Shown here: piece after piece, positions 37,953 through 47,635 of the stretch | Layout: each line of letters starts with the position of its first letter | Position numbering within the stretch: position 1 is the stretch's first letter | Origin: Candidatus Microbacterium colombiense | GTDB lineage: Bacteria > Actinomycetota > Actinomycetes > Actinomycetales > Microbacteriaceae | NCBI GenBank assembly: GCA_029203165.1 | Contig: CP119308.1 | Coordinates: 2,542,001-2,606,000 of the forward strand | Direction of reading: 5' to 3' | DNA: 64,000 nucleotides | Translations under genes and position numbers: made by a program | Notes under the pieces: model-generated | Told to the model about the DNA's origin: nothing | The model's input: the letters and a program-made list of their open reading frames with translations, nothing else | Databases searched by the model: none

Positions 37953-38491
37953 CCGCCTGGGATATCATCAGTGGCAGGCGACGCGTCGTGAGCAGCTCCA
38001 TCCGCGCGGCATACGCCGCCGATGCCGAGATGATCCAGGTGATCGAGACGGCAGCCGACGCCCTGCTGATCGATGTACTGGGCGCCTGGCAGTGGCCTCC
38101 GTCCAGTGACGGAGCAGCGCGTCTCTCTGCGCCGGGATTCGTCCTCGTCCGGGAAGATGCGCTCTCCCGCTCCCCCGTGGGTTTCGTGCACGTCCTCGAC
38201 GTCGACGGTAATGCGCACCTCGAACAGGTATCTGTGCTGCCCTCTGCAGGCCGCCAGGGCCATGGGCGAGCCCTCGTCGCCGCCGCCGTCGACGAGGCGC
38301 GTAACCGAGGGTACACGCGCATGACGTTGCGCACGTATGCCGAGGTTCCCTGGAACGCCCCCTTCTACGCCTCGTGCGGCTTTCTCGAGAGCATCCCGGA
38401 GACCCCGTTCCTCCGGGAGCTCGTCGAGACCGAGGCATCCCTCGGTCTCACCCGCTATGGGCGCCGAGTGCAGATGACGCGCGAGCTCTGA
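37949..38491 (+). CDS. GNAT-family N-acetyltransferase
   Basis: This acetyl-CoA-dependent acetyltransferase of the GNAT fold has the CoA-binding loop in V-L-P-S-A-G-R-Q-G-H-G-R-A-L (motif A) and a C-terminal N-A-P-F-Y-A-S-C-G-F motif B. The acceptor is unknown. The GTG at 37949 overlaps the stop of the RidA-like fragment and has AGGA in front (180 residues). The GTG at 37988 is an alternative that begins closer to the homologous region (167 residues). Confidence 0.85.
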   Translation: MTAWDIISGRRRVVSSSIRAAYAADAEMIQVIETAADALLIDVLGAWQWPPSSDGAARLSAPGFVLVREDALSRSPVGFVHVLDVDGNAHLEQVSVLPSAGRQGHGRALVAAAVDEARNRGYTRMTLRTYAEVPWNAPFYASCGFLESIPETPFLRELVETEASLGLTRYGRRVQMTREL

Positions 38492-38576
38492 CGGAGCACC
38501 GACTCTGACCGAAATGCGGCCATCGGCGTCCGAATGAAGGCGGCGACGCGAACGCGCGCCGTTCTAGGCTGATGTC

Positions 38577-38996
38577 ATGATCGATCGCGCCGACTACTAC
38601 GCCGCCAAGCTCGCCTACGAGACGGATGCCAGCGACGTCCACGCCGCGTTGAAGGCCGGGGAGAACATCGTCGTGATCGATGTGCGCTCCGAAGAGGCGT
38701 GGGCCCAAAGGCGGGTCTCCGGCGCCACCCACATGCATTACAGCGAGATCGCCACCCGCGCGCCGCGGGAGATCGATGCCGACGCCGACGTCGTCGTGTA
38801 CTGCTGGAGCCCCGGCTGCAATGCCGGCGCGAAGGGGGCGCTGGAGTTCGCCCGGCTCGGATATCGCGTGCGCGAGATGATCGGCGGGTTCGAGTATTGG
38901 GTGCGTGAGGGCTATCCGATCGAAGACGCAGACGGCGTGCACCACCGCCCCGTGGATGCGTTGACCGGCATCGCACGCGTGCGCACTCGCGCCTGA
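38577..38996 (+). CDS. Rhodanese-like domain protein
   Basis: This single-domain rhodanese has 139 residues. The D-V-R-S-E-E-A-W motif is near residue 35. The active-site Cys76 lies in Y-C-W-S-P-G-C-N-A-G, with a second Cys81 in the loop. Such proteins pass sulphane sulphur in cyanide, sulphide or Fe-S metabolism. The loop differs from the C-x-x-G-x-R of thiosulphate sulphurtransferases, so the physiological donor is open. It is monocistronic and followed by a hairpin. Confidence 0.88.
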   Translation: MIDRADYYAAKLAYETDASDVHAALKAGENIVVIDVRSEEAWAQRRVSGATHMHYSEIATRAPREIDADADVVVYCWSPGCNAGAKGALEFARLGYRVREMIGGFEYWVREGYPIEDADGVHHRPVDALTGIARVRTRA

Positions 38997-39014
38997 GCGC
39001 ATATGCACAATCAG

Positions 39015-39044
39015 GAAGGCCCCCGGAATTCTCCGGGGGCCTTC
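39015..39044. terminator. Shared terminator between rhodanese gene and ctaF
   Basis: The 12-bp stem GAAGGCCCCCGG (39015-39026) pairs with 39033-39044 around a 6-base loop. It lies between two convergent genes, 18 bases past the rhodanese stop and 15 bases past the ctaF stop, so it probably serves both. Confidence 0.85.
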
Positions 39045-39059
39045 TTGATGTGATGCTGC

Positions 39060-39493
39060 TCAGCGGGCGAAGTTGCCGCGGTAGTACTCGTAGACCCAGC
39101 CGACGATCGCGACGACGAAGATCGCCGAGCCCGATCGGGAGCAGGAACGTGTCCGACAGCGAGACCGACGACGAAGACCGCGGCGGATCCGGCGAGGACG
39201 ATCGGCCACCAGGACCACGGGCTGAACTCTCCGAGCTCGGGATCGCCGTCGTCGATGTCCGAGCGTCAGGATGTCCTCCGGCAGCTCGCCGCTCTGGCGC
39301 CGTGCGTCGCGGTCGAGGTAGAAGGCGATCATCGCGCCCATGAAGGCCGCGAAGAACAGGGCGACCGTGCCGACCCACTCGATCCGCTCCACGAAGTTCT
39401 CGGACGGTGTCGCCAGGATGTGCCAGCCGGTGTAGACGACGCCGATGAGGGCGAAGAAGCCGTCAGCACCCACCAAAGGATGACGTTGATCGC
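39060..39493 (-). CDS. ctaF: Cytochrome c oxidase subunit IV (actinobacterial), multiple frameshifts
   Basis: CtaF is the small membrane subunit that stabilises the actinobacterial aa3 oxidase. The family pattern can be followed across frames: W-W-V-L-T, F-F-A-L-I-G-V-V-Y-T-G-W, E-W-V-G-T-V-A-L-F-F-A-A-F-M-G-A, then S-D-I-D-D-G-D-P-E-L-G-E-F-S-P-W, and V-G-W-V-Y-E-Y-Y-R-G-N-F-A-R at the end. At least four single-base shifts (about 39,466; 39,276; 39,172; 39,130) break it. The true start codon is not visible next to the ctaD stop, so the upstream end is approximate. Confidence 0.75.
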
Positions 39494-39494
39494 G

Positions 39495-41249
39495 CTACTT
39501 GACCTCCCAGTGGACCTCTCGACTACGGGCGCAGGGCGCGTCCTTGGCGGACACTCCCGGCACCGCCTCGGGGTGGTTCAGGTCGAAGGCGGGCCGCTCG
39601 CTGCGGATGCGCGGGATCGACGTGAAGTTGTGACGCGGCGGCGGGCAGGACGTCGCCCACTCGAGCGATGCCGCCGTAGCCCCACGGGTCGTTGACGGTG
39701 ACCTTGGGTGCCTTGCGGGCCGTGATCCACACGTTCAGGAAGAACGGCAGCATCGACGCGCCGAGGATCATCGCACCGATGGTCGACACCTGGTTCTGCC
39801 AGGTCCATCCGTCGGCCGCCGAGTAGTCGGCGTAACGACGCACCATGCCGTCGACGCCCAGCCAGTGCTGGATGAGGAACGTCATGTGGAAGCCGATGAA
39901 CAGCATCCAGAAGTGCACGTATGCCGAGACGCTCGTTGAGCATGCGCCCCGTCCACTTCGGCCACCAGAAGTAGAAGCCGGCGAACATCGCGAACACGAC
40001 CGTGCCGAAGACGACGTAGTGGAAGTGGGCGACGACGAAGTACGAGTCGGACAGGGCGAAGTCCAGCGGCGGGGCCGCGAGGATCACACCGGTCAGACCA
40101 CCGAAGACGAAGGAGACCAGGAAGCCGAGGGCGAAGACCATCGGCGTCTCGAAGGTGACGGAGCCTCGCCAGAGCGTGCCGATCCAGTTGAAGATCTTCA
40201 CACCCGTCGGCACGGCGATGAGCATCGTCATGAGGGCGAAGAACGGCAGCAGGACGGACCCGTGACGTACATGTGGTGAGCCCACACGGCCACGGACAGC
40301 GCCGCGATCGCGATCGTCGCGTAGACGAGCGTCTTGTACCCGAAGATCGGCTTCCGGCTGAACACCGGGAAGATCTCGGAGACGATGCCGAAGAACGGCA
40401 GCGCGATGATGTACACCTCAGGGTGTCCGAAGAACCAGAACAGGTGCTGCCAGAGGAGCACGCCGCCGTTGGCCGGGTCGTAGATGTGCGCGCCGAGGAT
40501 GCGGTCCGCGGCAGCGGCGAAGATCGCGGCGGCGAGCACCGGGAACGCCATCAGGATCAGGATGCTCGTGATGAGCGTGTTCCAGGAGAAGATCGGCATG
40601 CGCCACATCGTCATACCCGGGGCGCGCATCGTGATCGATCGTCGTGATGAAGTTGACGGCTCCGAGGATCGTTCCGAAGCCCGAGATGCCGAGACCGACC
40701 ATCCAGAGGTTTCCGCCGACGCCGGGCGAGAACGACGCGCTGGCGAGCGGCTGATAGGCGAACCAGCCGAAGGACGCGGCACCCTGCGGGGTGAGGAAGC
40801 CGGCCACCGCGATCGTCGAGCCGAAGAGGAAGAGCCAGAACGCGAACGCGTTCAGACGCGGGAACGCCACGTCGGGAGCACCGATCTGCAGCGGCAGGAT
40901 CGCGTTGGCGAAGCCGGCGAACAGCGGCGTCGCGAACATCAGCAGCATGATCGTGCCGTGCATCGTGAACAGCTGGTTGTACTGCTCCTTCGTCGGGATG
41001 ATCTGCATTCCCGGCTCGAACAGCTCGGCGCGGATGACGAGCGCCATCACGCCGCCGAGCAGGAAGAAGAGCACGGAGGCGATCAGGTACATGTACCCGA
41101 TGGTCTTGTGGTCAGTGGACGTGATCCACTTGACGACGATGTTGCCCTTCTGCTCGACGCGCGAGGAGCTCATCAGAGCGGCCTGGCGGGCGGCACGTCG
41201 TGGGCGGGAGCGAGGGCCTCGTCGGTACGGGGTGCGTCGTGGTCGACAT
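39495..41249 (-). CDS. ctaD: Cytochrome c oxidase subunit I, about eight frameshifts
   Basis: CtaD holds haem a, haem a3 and CuB. The conserved helices are all present but in changing frames: [11 protein letters not shown], the CuB region [19 protein letters not shown], and V-V-A-H-F-H-Y-V. I place the start at the ATG at 41249 (M-S-T-T-T-H-P) behind GAGGAG, four bases from the ctaC stop. Shifts occur near 41,210, 41,185, 40,636, 40,259, 39,931, 39,663 and twice near 39,540. Correcting them gives about 583 residues. The gene is almost certainly functional in the organism. Confidence 0.88.
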
Positions 41250-41252
41250 GGC

Positions 41253-42153
41253 TCACTCCTCTCCTCTTCGGGTCGGTGTCGGCCGTGGTGCCCGGGAGGT
41301 TGCGGAGACGGTCGTACTCGTCCGTGATGTCTCCCGTGTTGCCCTTCTCGCGCAGCGTCTGGAGGTAGGCGTCGTACTCGTCCTCGCTCGACGACCTTCA
41401 CGTTGAAGAGCATCATCGAGTGGTACTCGCCGCAGAGCTCGGCGCACTTGCCGGCGTACGTGCCCTCACGGGTCGGGTGAACGACCAGTAGTTGTCCTTG
41501 CCGATGTACATGTCCTTCTTGTAGAGGAAGTCGATGATCCAGAAGGAGTGGATGACGTCGCGCGACTCGAGGTTGATCGTGACCGTCTCGTTGACCGGCA
41601 GGTACCAGCGTCGGCAGCTGCGCCTGGTCGACGTTGCCGTCGCTTGTCGGGCTGGGCCTGGATGCCCATCGTCCACACGGTGTCGTCGTCGGACTCGGCG
41701 TCGTACTGGAAGTCCCACGCCCACTGCTTGCCGATCGCGGTGATCTCGACGTCGGGGTCGTCGCACTTCGCTCTCGATGCTCGGCCTGGTCGCGCGCCGT
41801 GAAGGCGAAGAACAGCCGAGCACGAGGATCAGCGGCACGATCGTGTAGAAGATCTCGATCGGCATGTTGTAGCGCAGCTGCACGGGCAGACCGGTCTGGC
41901 CCTTGCGGCGCCGGTACGCGATCGCAGCCCAGGCCATCAGGCCCCAGGTGATGACGCCGACGGCGAGCAGGACGATCCAGGAGTTGACCCAGAGAGACGA
42001 CACACGCTCGGTCTGGTTGGTGGCCGCGGGCTCCGCATCCACGAAGCCCGGGAGGTAGCCGTTCAGCTCGGTGGTGGTACATCCCGCCAGTACCACGGCT
42101 GCCACAACTCCCACGGGGAGTGCGGCCCAACGAAGGCGGCGTTTCGAGGGCAC
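41253..42153 (-). CDS. ctaC: Cytochrome c oxidase subunit II, about eight frameshifts
   Basis: CtaC carries the CuA centre. The start is GTG 42153 with GAAAGG upstream. A lipobox L-A-G-C follows at about residue 23, then two membrane helices and the cupredoxin domain ([13 protein letters not shown] CuA ligands). The expected peptide can be assembled only by changing frame near 41,815, 41,773, 41,764, 41,643, 41,606, 41,473, 41,393 and 41,262. Net surplus is four bases over 299 codons. It is followed directly by ctaD. Confidence 0.88.
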
Positions 42154-42249
42154 GATGCACCTTTCAGATTGCGGACAGGGCACACCCAAGTCTAGGGCAA
42201 CCTCACACCTGATTCATGCCAACCACGCAGGTTGGCAGACCGACTCAGG

Positions 42250-42612
42250 TCAGTGGAAGCTGTCTCCGCAGGCGCAGCTGCCCGCGGCATTCGGGTTGTC
42301 GATCGTGAAGCCCTGCTCCGAGATCGTGTCCTTGAAGTCGATCGAGGCACCGTCGAGGTACGGCACGCTCATGTTGTCGACGATGACCTCGACGCCGTCG
42401 AAATCGACCGTCTCGTCACCCTCGAGGTAACGCTCGTCGAAGTAGAGCTGGTAGATCAGGCCGGAGCATCCGCCGGGCTGCACGGCGACGCGCAGGCGCA
42501 GATCGTCGCGTCCCTCCTGCTCGAGCAGGTTCTTGACCTTGACGGCGGCAGCGTCGGTCAGGCTGATTCCGTGGTTCTTGGTGGTCTCAGGGGTCAGTGT
42601 GATGTCGCTCAT
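42250..42612 (-). CDS. erpA: Iron-sulfur cluster insertion protein ErpA/HesB-like
   Basis: This 120-residue A-type carrier delivers Fe-S clusters. It has the three ligand cysteines of the family, Cys49 (G-G-C-S-G) and Cys113/Cys115 (S-C-A-C-G-D-S-F). It starts at ATG 42612, not at the farther open frame. It is next to ctaC on the same strand, 96 bases upstream, as in other actinobacteria. It may supply the Rieske protein and aconitase-type enzymes. Confidence 0.94.
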   Translation of the reverse strand: MSDITLTPETTKNHGISLTDAAAVKVKNLLEQEGRDDLRLRVAVQPGGCSGLIYQLYFDERYLEGDETVDFDGVEVIVDNMSVPYLDGASIDFKDTISEQGFTIDNPNAAGSCACGDSFH

Positions 42613-42714
42613 GTCGCTCCTCGTGACGGGCCGCGGTCGCACGGCTTTCCCTCAATTCTACCGCCGCGTCAGGCGAAGCCGGCGAGTTGACGGGAGAGCC
42701 GTGCGAGAGGGGCG

Positions 42715-44124
42715 TCAGAGCGGGAGCGTCAGGGCGTTCATGCGGGCGAGCAACAGCGCCTCCGTCGCCACGGCGCGGCGGAACGTGTCGAGGTGCAGCG
42801 ACTCGTTCGGGCTGTGCGCGCGGGAGTGCGGGTCCTCCACACCGGTGACCAGGATCTGCGCCTGCGGGAACTCACGCACGAGATCGGCGATGAACGGAAT
42901 CGACCCGCCGACGCCCAGATCGACCGGAGCCACACCGTAGCCGTCGCGCATCGCCTCGCGGGTCAGGCCGACGGCCCAGCCGCTGGTGTCCACGAGGAAG
43001 CCGTCACCGAAGTCGGCATCCGAGAAGGTGAGCTCAGCGCCGTACGGCGCATGGGCGCGGAGGTGTCGCTCGAGCGCAGCGTAGGCATCCGCCGCCGACT
43101 GCCCGGGAGCCACGCGCGCACTGAGCACCACCGTGGTCTCGGGAAGCAGGGTGTTCGAGGCCGAGGCGACGCTCGTCGTGTCGATGCCGATGATGCTGAC
43201 GGACGGCTTGTTCCAGATGCGGCTGAGGATGCTGCCGGTTCCGATCGGCGTCGTGCCTGCCAGCAATCCGGCCTCGTCGCGCAAGGTGGCTTCGGAGTAC
43301 TCCGGCGTCGGCGTATCCCGCTGGGTCAGCCCCTCGACCGCCACGGAGCCGTCGTCGTTCCAGAGCGTCGAGAGAAGCTTGACGGTCGTCATCATCGCAT
43401 CGGGAACCGCTCCCCCGAACATCCCCGAGTGCGACGCATGCTCGAGCGTCCGCACGCGGAGGCTGAAGCGGGCGTTGCCGCGGAGCGAGACGGTGAGTCC
43501 CGGTGTGACCGAGTCCCAGTTGCCCGAATCCGCCACGACGATCGCATCGGCGCGAAGAGCCTCCTTGTTGTCCGCGAGGAACTGCCCGAAAGAGGCCGAG
43601 CCGTACTCCTCCTCGCCTTCGATGAACAGGGCGATACCGAGATCGAGGTCGTCGCCCAGCGTCTCGGTGACAGCACGGATGGCTGCGATGTGGGCCATGA
43701 CCCCGGCCTTGTCATCCGCCGCCCCACGTCCGTACATCCGGCCGTCGCGGACGGTCGGTTCGAACGGCGGGGTCTCCCACAGCGCGTCGTCTCCCGGGGG
43801 CTGCACATCGTGGTGCGCGTACAGGAGGATGGTCGGTCGACCGTTCCGTGCCGCACGAGTCGCCAGCACGGCCGGCTGACCCAGCTCGCCGGTGCCGGGG
43901 ATCTCTGCGCGCAGCACCCGCACCTCGTCGAAGACCCCGGTGCCCTCGGCGAGCGTCGCGACCGCGGCGGCGCTGCGCTCCAGCTGCGTCTGATCGAACG
44001 CGGGCCAGGCCATGCCGGGGATGCGGACCAGGTGGCCGAGATCGGACAGCGCAGCGGGGATTCCGGTCGCGACGGACTCGAGCAGAGCGGCGTCGGAGGC
44101 ATTGGGGAGAGCAGGAGAGGTCAT
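42715..44124 (-). CDS. M20-family metallopeptidase / dipeptidase
   Basis: This di-zinc peptidase of 469 residues (start ATG 44124) has the M20 site His104-x-Asp106 (L-Y-A-H-H-D-V-Q-P), Asp137 (G-A-A-D-D-K), the Glu171/Glu172 pair (E-G-E-E-E-Y-G-S), and a late His in H-S-R-A-H-S-P-N-E. A dimerisation domain is inserted between. It most likely cleaves dipeptides or acylated amino acids, and the substrate is not certain. It is divergent from the DUF3043 gene, with 46 bases between starts. Confidence 0.92.
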   Translation of the reverse strand: MTSPALPNASDAALLESVATGIPAALSDLGHLVRIPGMAWPAFDQTQLERSAAAVATLAEGTGVFDEVRVLRAEIPGTGELGQPAVLATRAARNGRPTILLYAHHDVQPPGDDALWETPPFEPTVRDGRMYGRGAADDKAGVMAHIAAIRAVTETLGDDLDLGIALFIEGEEEYGSASFGQFLADNKEALRADAIVVADSGNWDSVTPGLTVSLRGNARFSLRVRTLEHASHSGMFGGAVPDAMMTTVKLLSTLWNDDGSVAVEGLTQRDTPTPEYSEATLRDEAGLLAGTTPIGTGSILSRIWNKPSVSIIGIDTTSVASASNTLLPETTVVLSARVAPGQSAADAYAALERHLRAHAPYGAELTFSDADFGDGFLVDTSGWAVGLTREAMRDGYGVAPVDLGVGGSIPFIADLVREFPQAQILVTGVEDPHSRAHSPNESLHLDTFRRAVATEALLLARMNALTLPL

Positions 44125-44170
44125 GCGAGTAATCTTAAGGTGATCCACCTTCAGCGAACCGAGGATTCTC

Positions 44171-44743
44171 GTGGCCACTTCCCCTGTCTCCCCTCCGACG
44201 AACGACGACGCCCCCGAGACGCCCGGCGTCGGAAAGGGGCGTGCGACGCCGACCCGCGCCGAGCAGGAGGCAGCACGCCGCCGCCCCCTCGTCGCCAACA
44301 CCAAGGAGGCCAAGGCGGCGGCCCGTGCCGACCTCAACGAGCGTCGTAACCGCGCGCAGGCAGGCATGGCCGCCGGCGAGGAGAAGTACCTGCCCGCCCG
44401 GGACAAGGGCCCGCAGCGCCGCTGGGTTCGTGACTACGTCGATGCCGGCTGGCATCCCGCCGAGTTCGTGATGGCCGTCATGGTTCTCGTGATCCTCGCA
44501 TCGCTTCTTCCATCGAGTCTCGCGATCGCGTACTACGCCTACCTCGTGATGATGGCGTACCTCGTCATCGCCGTCGGCGGCATGATCATCCTCAGCATGC
44601 GGGTGAAGCGCAAGGTTGCCGAGAAGTTCGGCAAGGAGCGGATGGAGCGCGGTCTCGGCTGGTACGCGGCGATGCGCGCGCTTCAGATGCGCTTCATGCG
44701 CCTTCCCAAGCCTCAGGTCAAGCGCGGGCAGTTCCCCGCCTGA
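44171..44743 (+). CDS. DUF3043 membrane protein
   Basis: This 190-residue actinobacterial protein starts at GTG 44171. A hydrophilic N-terminus (T-P-T-R-A-E-Q-E-A-A-R-R-R-P-L-V) leads to two membrane helices (about 99-118 and 122-144) and a basic C-terminal tail. The R-A-E-Q-E-A-A-R-R-R-P and D-K-G-P-x-R-R-W-V-R-D-Y-V-D-A motifs define DUF3043. The role is unknown. It is monocistronic. Confidence 0.9.
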   Translation: MATSPVSPPTNDDAPETPGVGKGRATPTRAEQEAARRRPLVANTKEAKAAARADLNERRNRAQAGMAAGEEKYLPARDKGPQRRWVRDYVDAGWHPAEFVMAVMVLVILASLLPSSLAIAYYAYLVMMAYLVIAVGGMIILSMRVKRKVAEKFGKERMERGLGWYAAMRALQMRFMRLPKPQVKRGQFPA

Positions 44744-44756
44744 CCCCACAGCCACC

Positions 44757-44796
44757 ACGAAGGCCTCCGCACTCGATCGAGTGCGGAGGCCTTCGT
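44757..44796. terminator. Shared terminator, DUF3043 gene and pyrD
   Basis: A perfect 18-bp stem (44757-44774 with 44779-44796) has the loop GATC, between two convergent genes. It is the cleanest hairpin in the window together with the qcrB one. Confidence 0.9.
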
Positions 44797-44810
44797 CATC
44801 GGCGTGCCGC

Positions 44811-45836
44811 TCAGCGTGCGATGAGGCCGCGGTTGATCTCGCGCCCCCAGAACGGACCTCGATAGAGGAAGGCGGTGTACCCCTGCACGAGGGTCGCGCC
44901 CGCATCCAGCCGTTCCTGCACGTCGGCGGGCGTCTCCACTCCCCCGACGGCGATCACGCAGAAATTCTCGGGAACGGCAGCGCGGACCACACGCAGCACC
45001 TGGAGCGACCGCTCCTTGAGCGGCGCCCCGGACAGACCGCCCGCACCCGCGGCTTCCACCGTCGCCGCATCCGTCAACAGACCTTCGCGGCTGATCGTGG
45101 TGTTGTGCGCGATGATCCCGTCGAGGCCTTCTGCGACAGCGAGCTCGGCGATCGCTGCGATCTCGTCGTCGGAGAGGTCGGGGGCGATCTTGACCAGCAG
45201 CGGAGTCGTCCCGGCCGCGGTGCGCACGGCTCGCAGAAGTGGAGCGAGCGTCTCCACCGCCTGAAGGCCTCGTAGACCCGGGGTGTTCGGGGACGAGACG
45301 TTCACGGCCAGGTAGTCAGCCAATGGCGCGAGCCGCGTCGCAGAGGCGACATAGTCCGCCGTGGCGTTCTCGACGTCGACGACGCGGCTCTTGCCGATGT
45401 TGACGCCGATCACGGTGTCAGGCGCACCTCGGCGAAGTCGTGCCAACCGGCGCGCTGCGGCATCCGCTCCCGCGTTGTTGAAGCCCATGCGGTTGATCAC
45501 CGCGCGGTCGGCGATGAGGCGGAACAGCCGCGGCTTGGGGTTCCCATCCTGCGGGATCGCGGTGACGGTGCCGACCTCCACGTGCCCGAAGCCGAGTGCG
45601 GCGAGTCCGCGCACCCCGACCGCGTTCTTGTCGAACCCCGCCGCGACGCCGAAGGGCGAAGGGAAGGTGAGGCCCAGCGCGGAGACCTGCAATGACGGAT
45701 CCGGCTTGGCCAGCGCACGCGTCGCCCAGGCGAACGGCGGTGCGCCGAGCACACGGATCACCGCCATGCCGGCGTGATGGGCGAACTCGGGATCGAAGCG
45801 CGACAGGACAGCGCGGAAGAGCAGCGGATACATCAC
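44811..45836 (-). CDS. pyrD: Dihydroorotate dehydrogenase (quinone), class 2
   Basis: PyrD oxidises dihydroorotate to orotate with FMN and passes electrons to the quinone pool. The 341 residues begin with the membrane-associating helices that mark class 2 (M-M-Y-P-L-L-F-R-A-V-L-S-R). The P-F-G-V-A-A-G-F-D-K-N substrate segment, the catalytic Ser in N-V-S-S-P-N-T-P-G, and the FMN loop G-L-S-G-A-P-L follow. It is 8 bases downstream of nrdR. Confidence 0.95.
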   Translation of the reverse strand: MMYPLLFRAVLSRFDPEFAHHAGMAVIRVLGAPPFAWATRALAKPDPSLQVSALGLTFPSPFGVAAGFDKNAVGVRGLAALGFGHVEVGTVTAIPQDGNPKPRLFRLIADRAVINRMGFNNAGADAAARRLARLRRGAPDTVIGVNIGKSRVVDVENATADYVASATRLAPLADYLAVNVSSPNTPGLRGLQAVETLAPLLRAVRTAAGTTPLLVKIAPDLSDDEIAAIAELAVAEGLDGIIAHNTTISREGLLTDAATVEAAGAGGLSGAPLKERSLQVLRVVRAAVPENFCVIAVGGVETPADVQERLDAGATLVQGYTAFLYRGPFWGREINRGLIAR

Positions 45837-45844
45837 TGCTCAGA

Positions 45845-46315
45845 TTACCCGGCCGAGGACTCCTGCTCGGTGTGGTCAGCGCGCAGATCGGTGATCGCGG
45901 CTTCGAAGTCCTCCAGCGAGTCGAATGCCTGGTAGACGCTGGCGAACCGCAGGAACGCGACCTCGTCGAGCTCGCGCAGCGGTCCGAGGATCGCGAGTCC
46001 GATCTCATTCGTGTCGAGCTGGGAGACACCGGTCTGACGCACGGCCTCTTCGACCCGCTGGGCGAGAACCGCGAGGTCGGCCTCGGTGACGGGTCGCCCC
46101 TGGCATGCCTTTCGCACACCCGAGATGACCTTCTCCCGACTGAACGGCTCCATCACGCCCGAGCGCTTGATCACGTTGAGGCTGGCCGTCTCGGTCGTGG
46201 TGAAGCGGCCGCCGCACTCCGGGCACTGCCTCCGTCGGCGGATCGAGAGTCCGTCGTCGCTGGTCCGGGAATCGATCACGCGCGAATCGGAATGACGGCA
46301 GAAGGGGCAATGCAT
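45845..46315 (-). CDS. nrdR: Ribonucleotide reductase regulator NrdR
   Basis: NrdR represses ribonucleotide reductase genes when dATP is high. The 156 residues contain the N-terminal zinc ribbon Cys3/Cys6/Cys31/Cys34 and the ATP-cone (about 49-139). It sits between hisD and pyrD in one transcription unit; no nrd gene is in the window. Confidence 0.95.
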   Translation of the reverse strand: MHCPFCRHSDSRVIDSRTSDDGLSIRRRRQCPECGGRFTTTETASLNVIKRSGVMEPFSREKVISGVRKACQGRPVTEADLAVLAQRVEEAVRQTGVSQLDTNEIGLAILGPLRELDEVAFLRFASVYQAFDSLEDFEAAITDLRADHTEQESSAG

Positions 46316-46324
46316 CTGTCTAAC

Positions 46325-47635
46325 CTACGCCGTGAAGCGCGCCTCGATCGCCTCACCGTGGGCGGGCAGCACCTCGGTGTTGGCCAGCGCGACCACGCCC
46401 TCGCGGACGGCGGCGAGGGCGGCACGATCGTAGGAGATCACCTGCTGCGGTCGCAGGAACGTGTAAGCGCCCAGCCCCGGGGCATAGCGGGCCTGGCCGC
46501 CGGTCGGCAGCACATGATTGCTGCCCGCCATGTAGTCGCCCAGGCTGACCGGTGTCTGATCGCCGACGAACACCGCCCCCGCACTCGTGAAGGAGGACGC
46601 CGCATCCTCGGCGTCTTCGAGGTGGAGCTCGAGGTGCTCCGGCGCGTAGGCATTGCTGAACGCCGTCGCCATCTCACGGTCGTCGACCAGCACGATCGCG
46701 GACTGCGGGCCGGCGAGAGCCGTCGCCACACGCTCACTGTGCCGCGTCGCAGCGGCCTGTCGGTCGATCTCTTCAGCAACACGCGACGCGAGCGCATCGG
46801 AATCCGTGACGAGGACCGCGGACGCCTGCTCATCGTGTTCCGCCTGGCTGACGAGATCCGCCGCGATCAGGCGCGCATCGGCCGCCGCATCCGCGACCAC
46901 GAGGATCTCCGTCGCGCCCGCTTCCGAGTCTGTGCCGACGACGCCCGCCACTGCGCGCTTGGCCGAGGCCACATAGTTGTTCCCCGGCCCGGAGACCACA
47001 TCGACCGGATCGAGATCGACGGAGGGGACTCCCCAGGCGAACGCCCCGATGGCACCGGCACCGCCCATGGCGTAGACCTCGGTCACGCCCAACAGACCGG
47101 CTGCGGCCAGGATCGTCGGGTGGATCCGGCCATCCTGATCTGACTGAGGGGGCGAAGCGAGCGCGATCTGCGTGACACCGGCGACCTGCGCCGGAACGAC
47201 GTTCATCACGACGCTCGACGGATACACGGCCTTCCCGCCGGGGATGTAGACACCGACGCGGTGCACGGGCTGCCAGCGCTGAGTGATGCGAGCGCCCTCG
47301 CCGATCTCGGTGATCTGCGTCGCCGGCACCTGAGCCGCCGAGGCGATGCGCACGCGCCGGATCGCCTCCTGGAGCGCGTCCCTCACCTCGGGTGCGAGCG
47401 CCGCCAGAGCCTCGTCGATGTGGGACGAGGGCACACGAACGGCGTGGCCCATGACACGGTCGAACCGCTCAGCCTGCTCGCGCAGCGCGGCCTCGCCGCG
47501 CTCACGGACGTCGTCGACGATGCGCGCCGCCGTGTCGAGCGCCTCGGCGCGTGCCTGGGCGGCCCGCGGAACCGCGGCCAGCATGTCTGCCGGCGAGAGC
47601 TTGCGCCCCCGCAGATCGATGATGCGCAAGATCAA
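46325..47635 (-). CDS. hisD: Histidinol dehydrogenase
   Basis: HisD performs the last two oxidations of histidine synthesis with NAD+. The 436 residues include G-P-G-N-N-Y-V-A-S-A-K-R and the Zn/active-site region E-H-D-E-Q-A-S-A, plus G-S-N-H-V-L-P-T. It uses a TTG start that overlaps the upstream membrane protein's stop (TTGA). The other his genes are not in the window. Confidence 0.95.
   Translation of the reverse strand: MILRIIDLRGRKLSPADMLAAVPRAAQARAEALDTAARIVDDVRERGEAALREQAERFDRVMGHAVRVPSSHIDEALAALAPEVRDALQEAIRRVRIASAAQVPATQITEIGEGARITQRWQPVHRVGVYIPGGKAVYPSSVVMNVVPAQVAGVTQIALASPPQSDQDGRIHPTILAAAGLLGVTEVYAMGGAGAIGAFAWGVPSVDLDPVDVVSGPGNNYVASAKRAVAGVVGTDSEAGATEILVVADAAADARLIAADLVSQAEHDEQASAVLVTDSDALASRVAEEIDRQAAATRHSERVATALAGPQSAIVLVDDREMATAFSNAYAPEHLELHLEDAEDAASSFTSAGAVFVGDQTPVSLGDYMAGSNHVLPTGGQARYAPGLGAYTFLRPQQVISYDRAALAAVREGVVALANTEVLPAHGEAIEARFTA

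Noticed and set aside
40418..42160. A 580-codon frame that looks like a CtaC-CtaD fusion
   Set aside because: It arises from multiple frame changes. Real ctaC and ctaD starts and stops, with a ribosome-binding site, are visible at 41249-41255.
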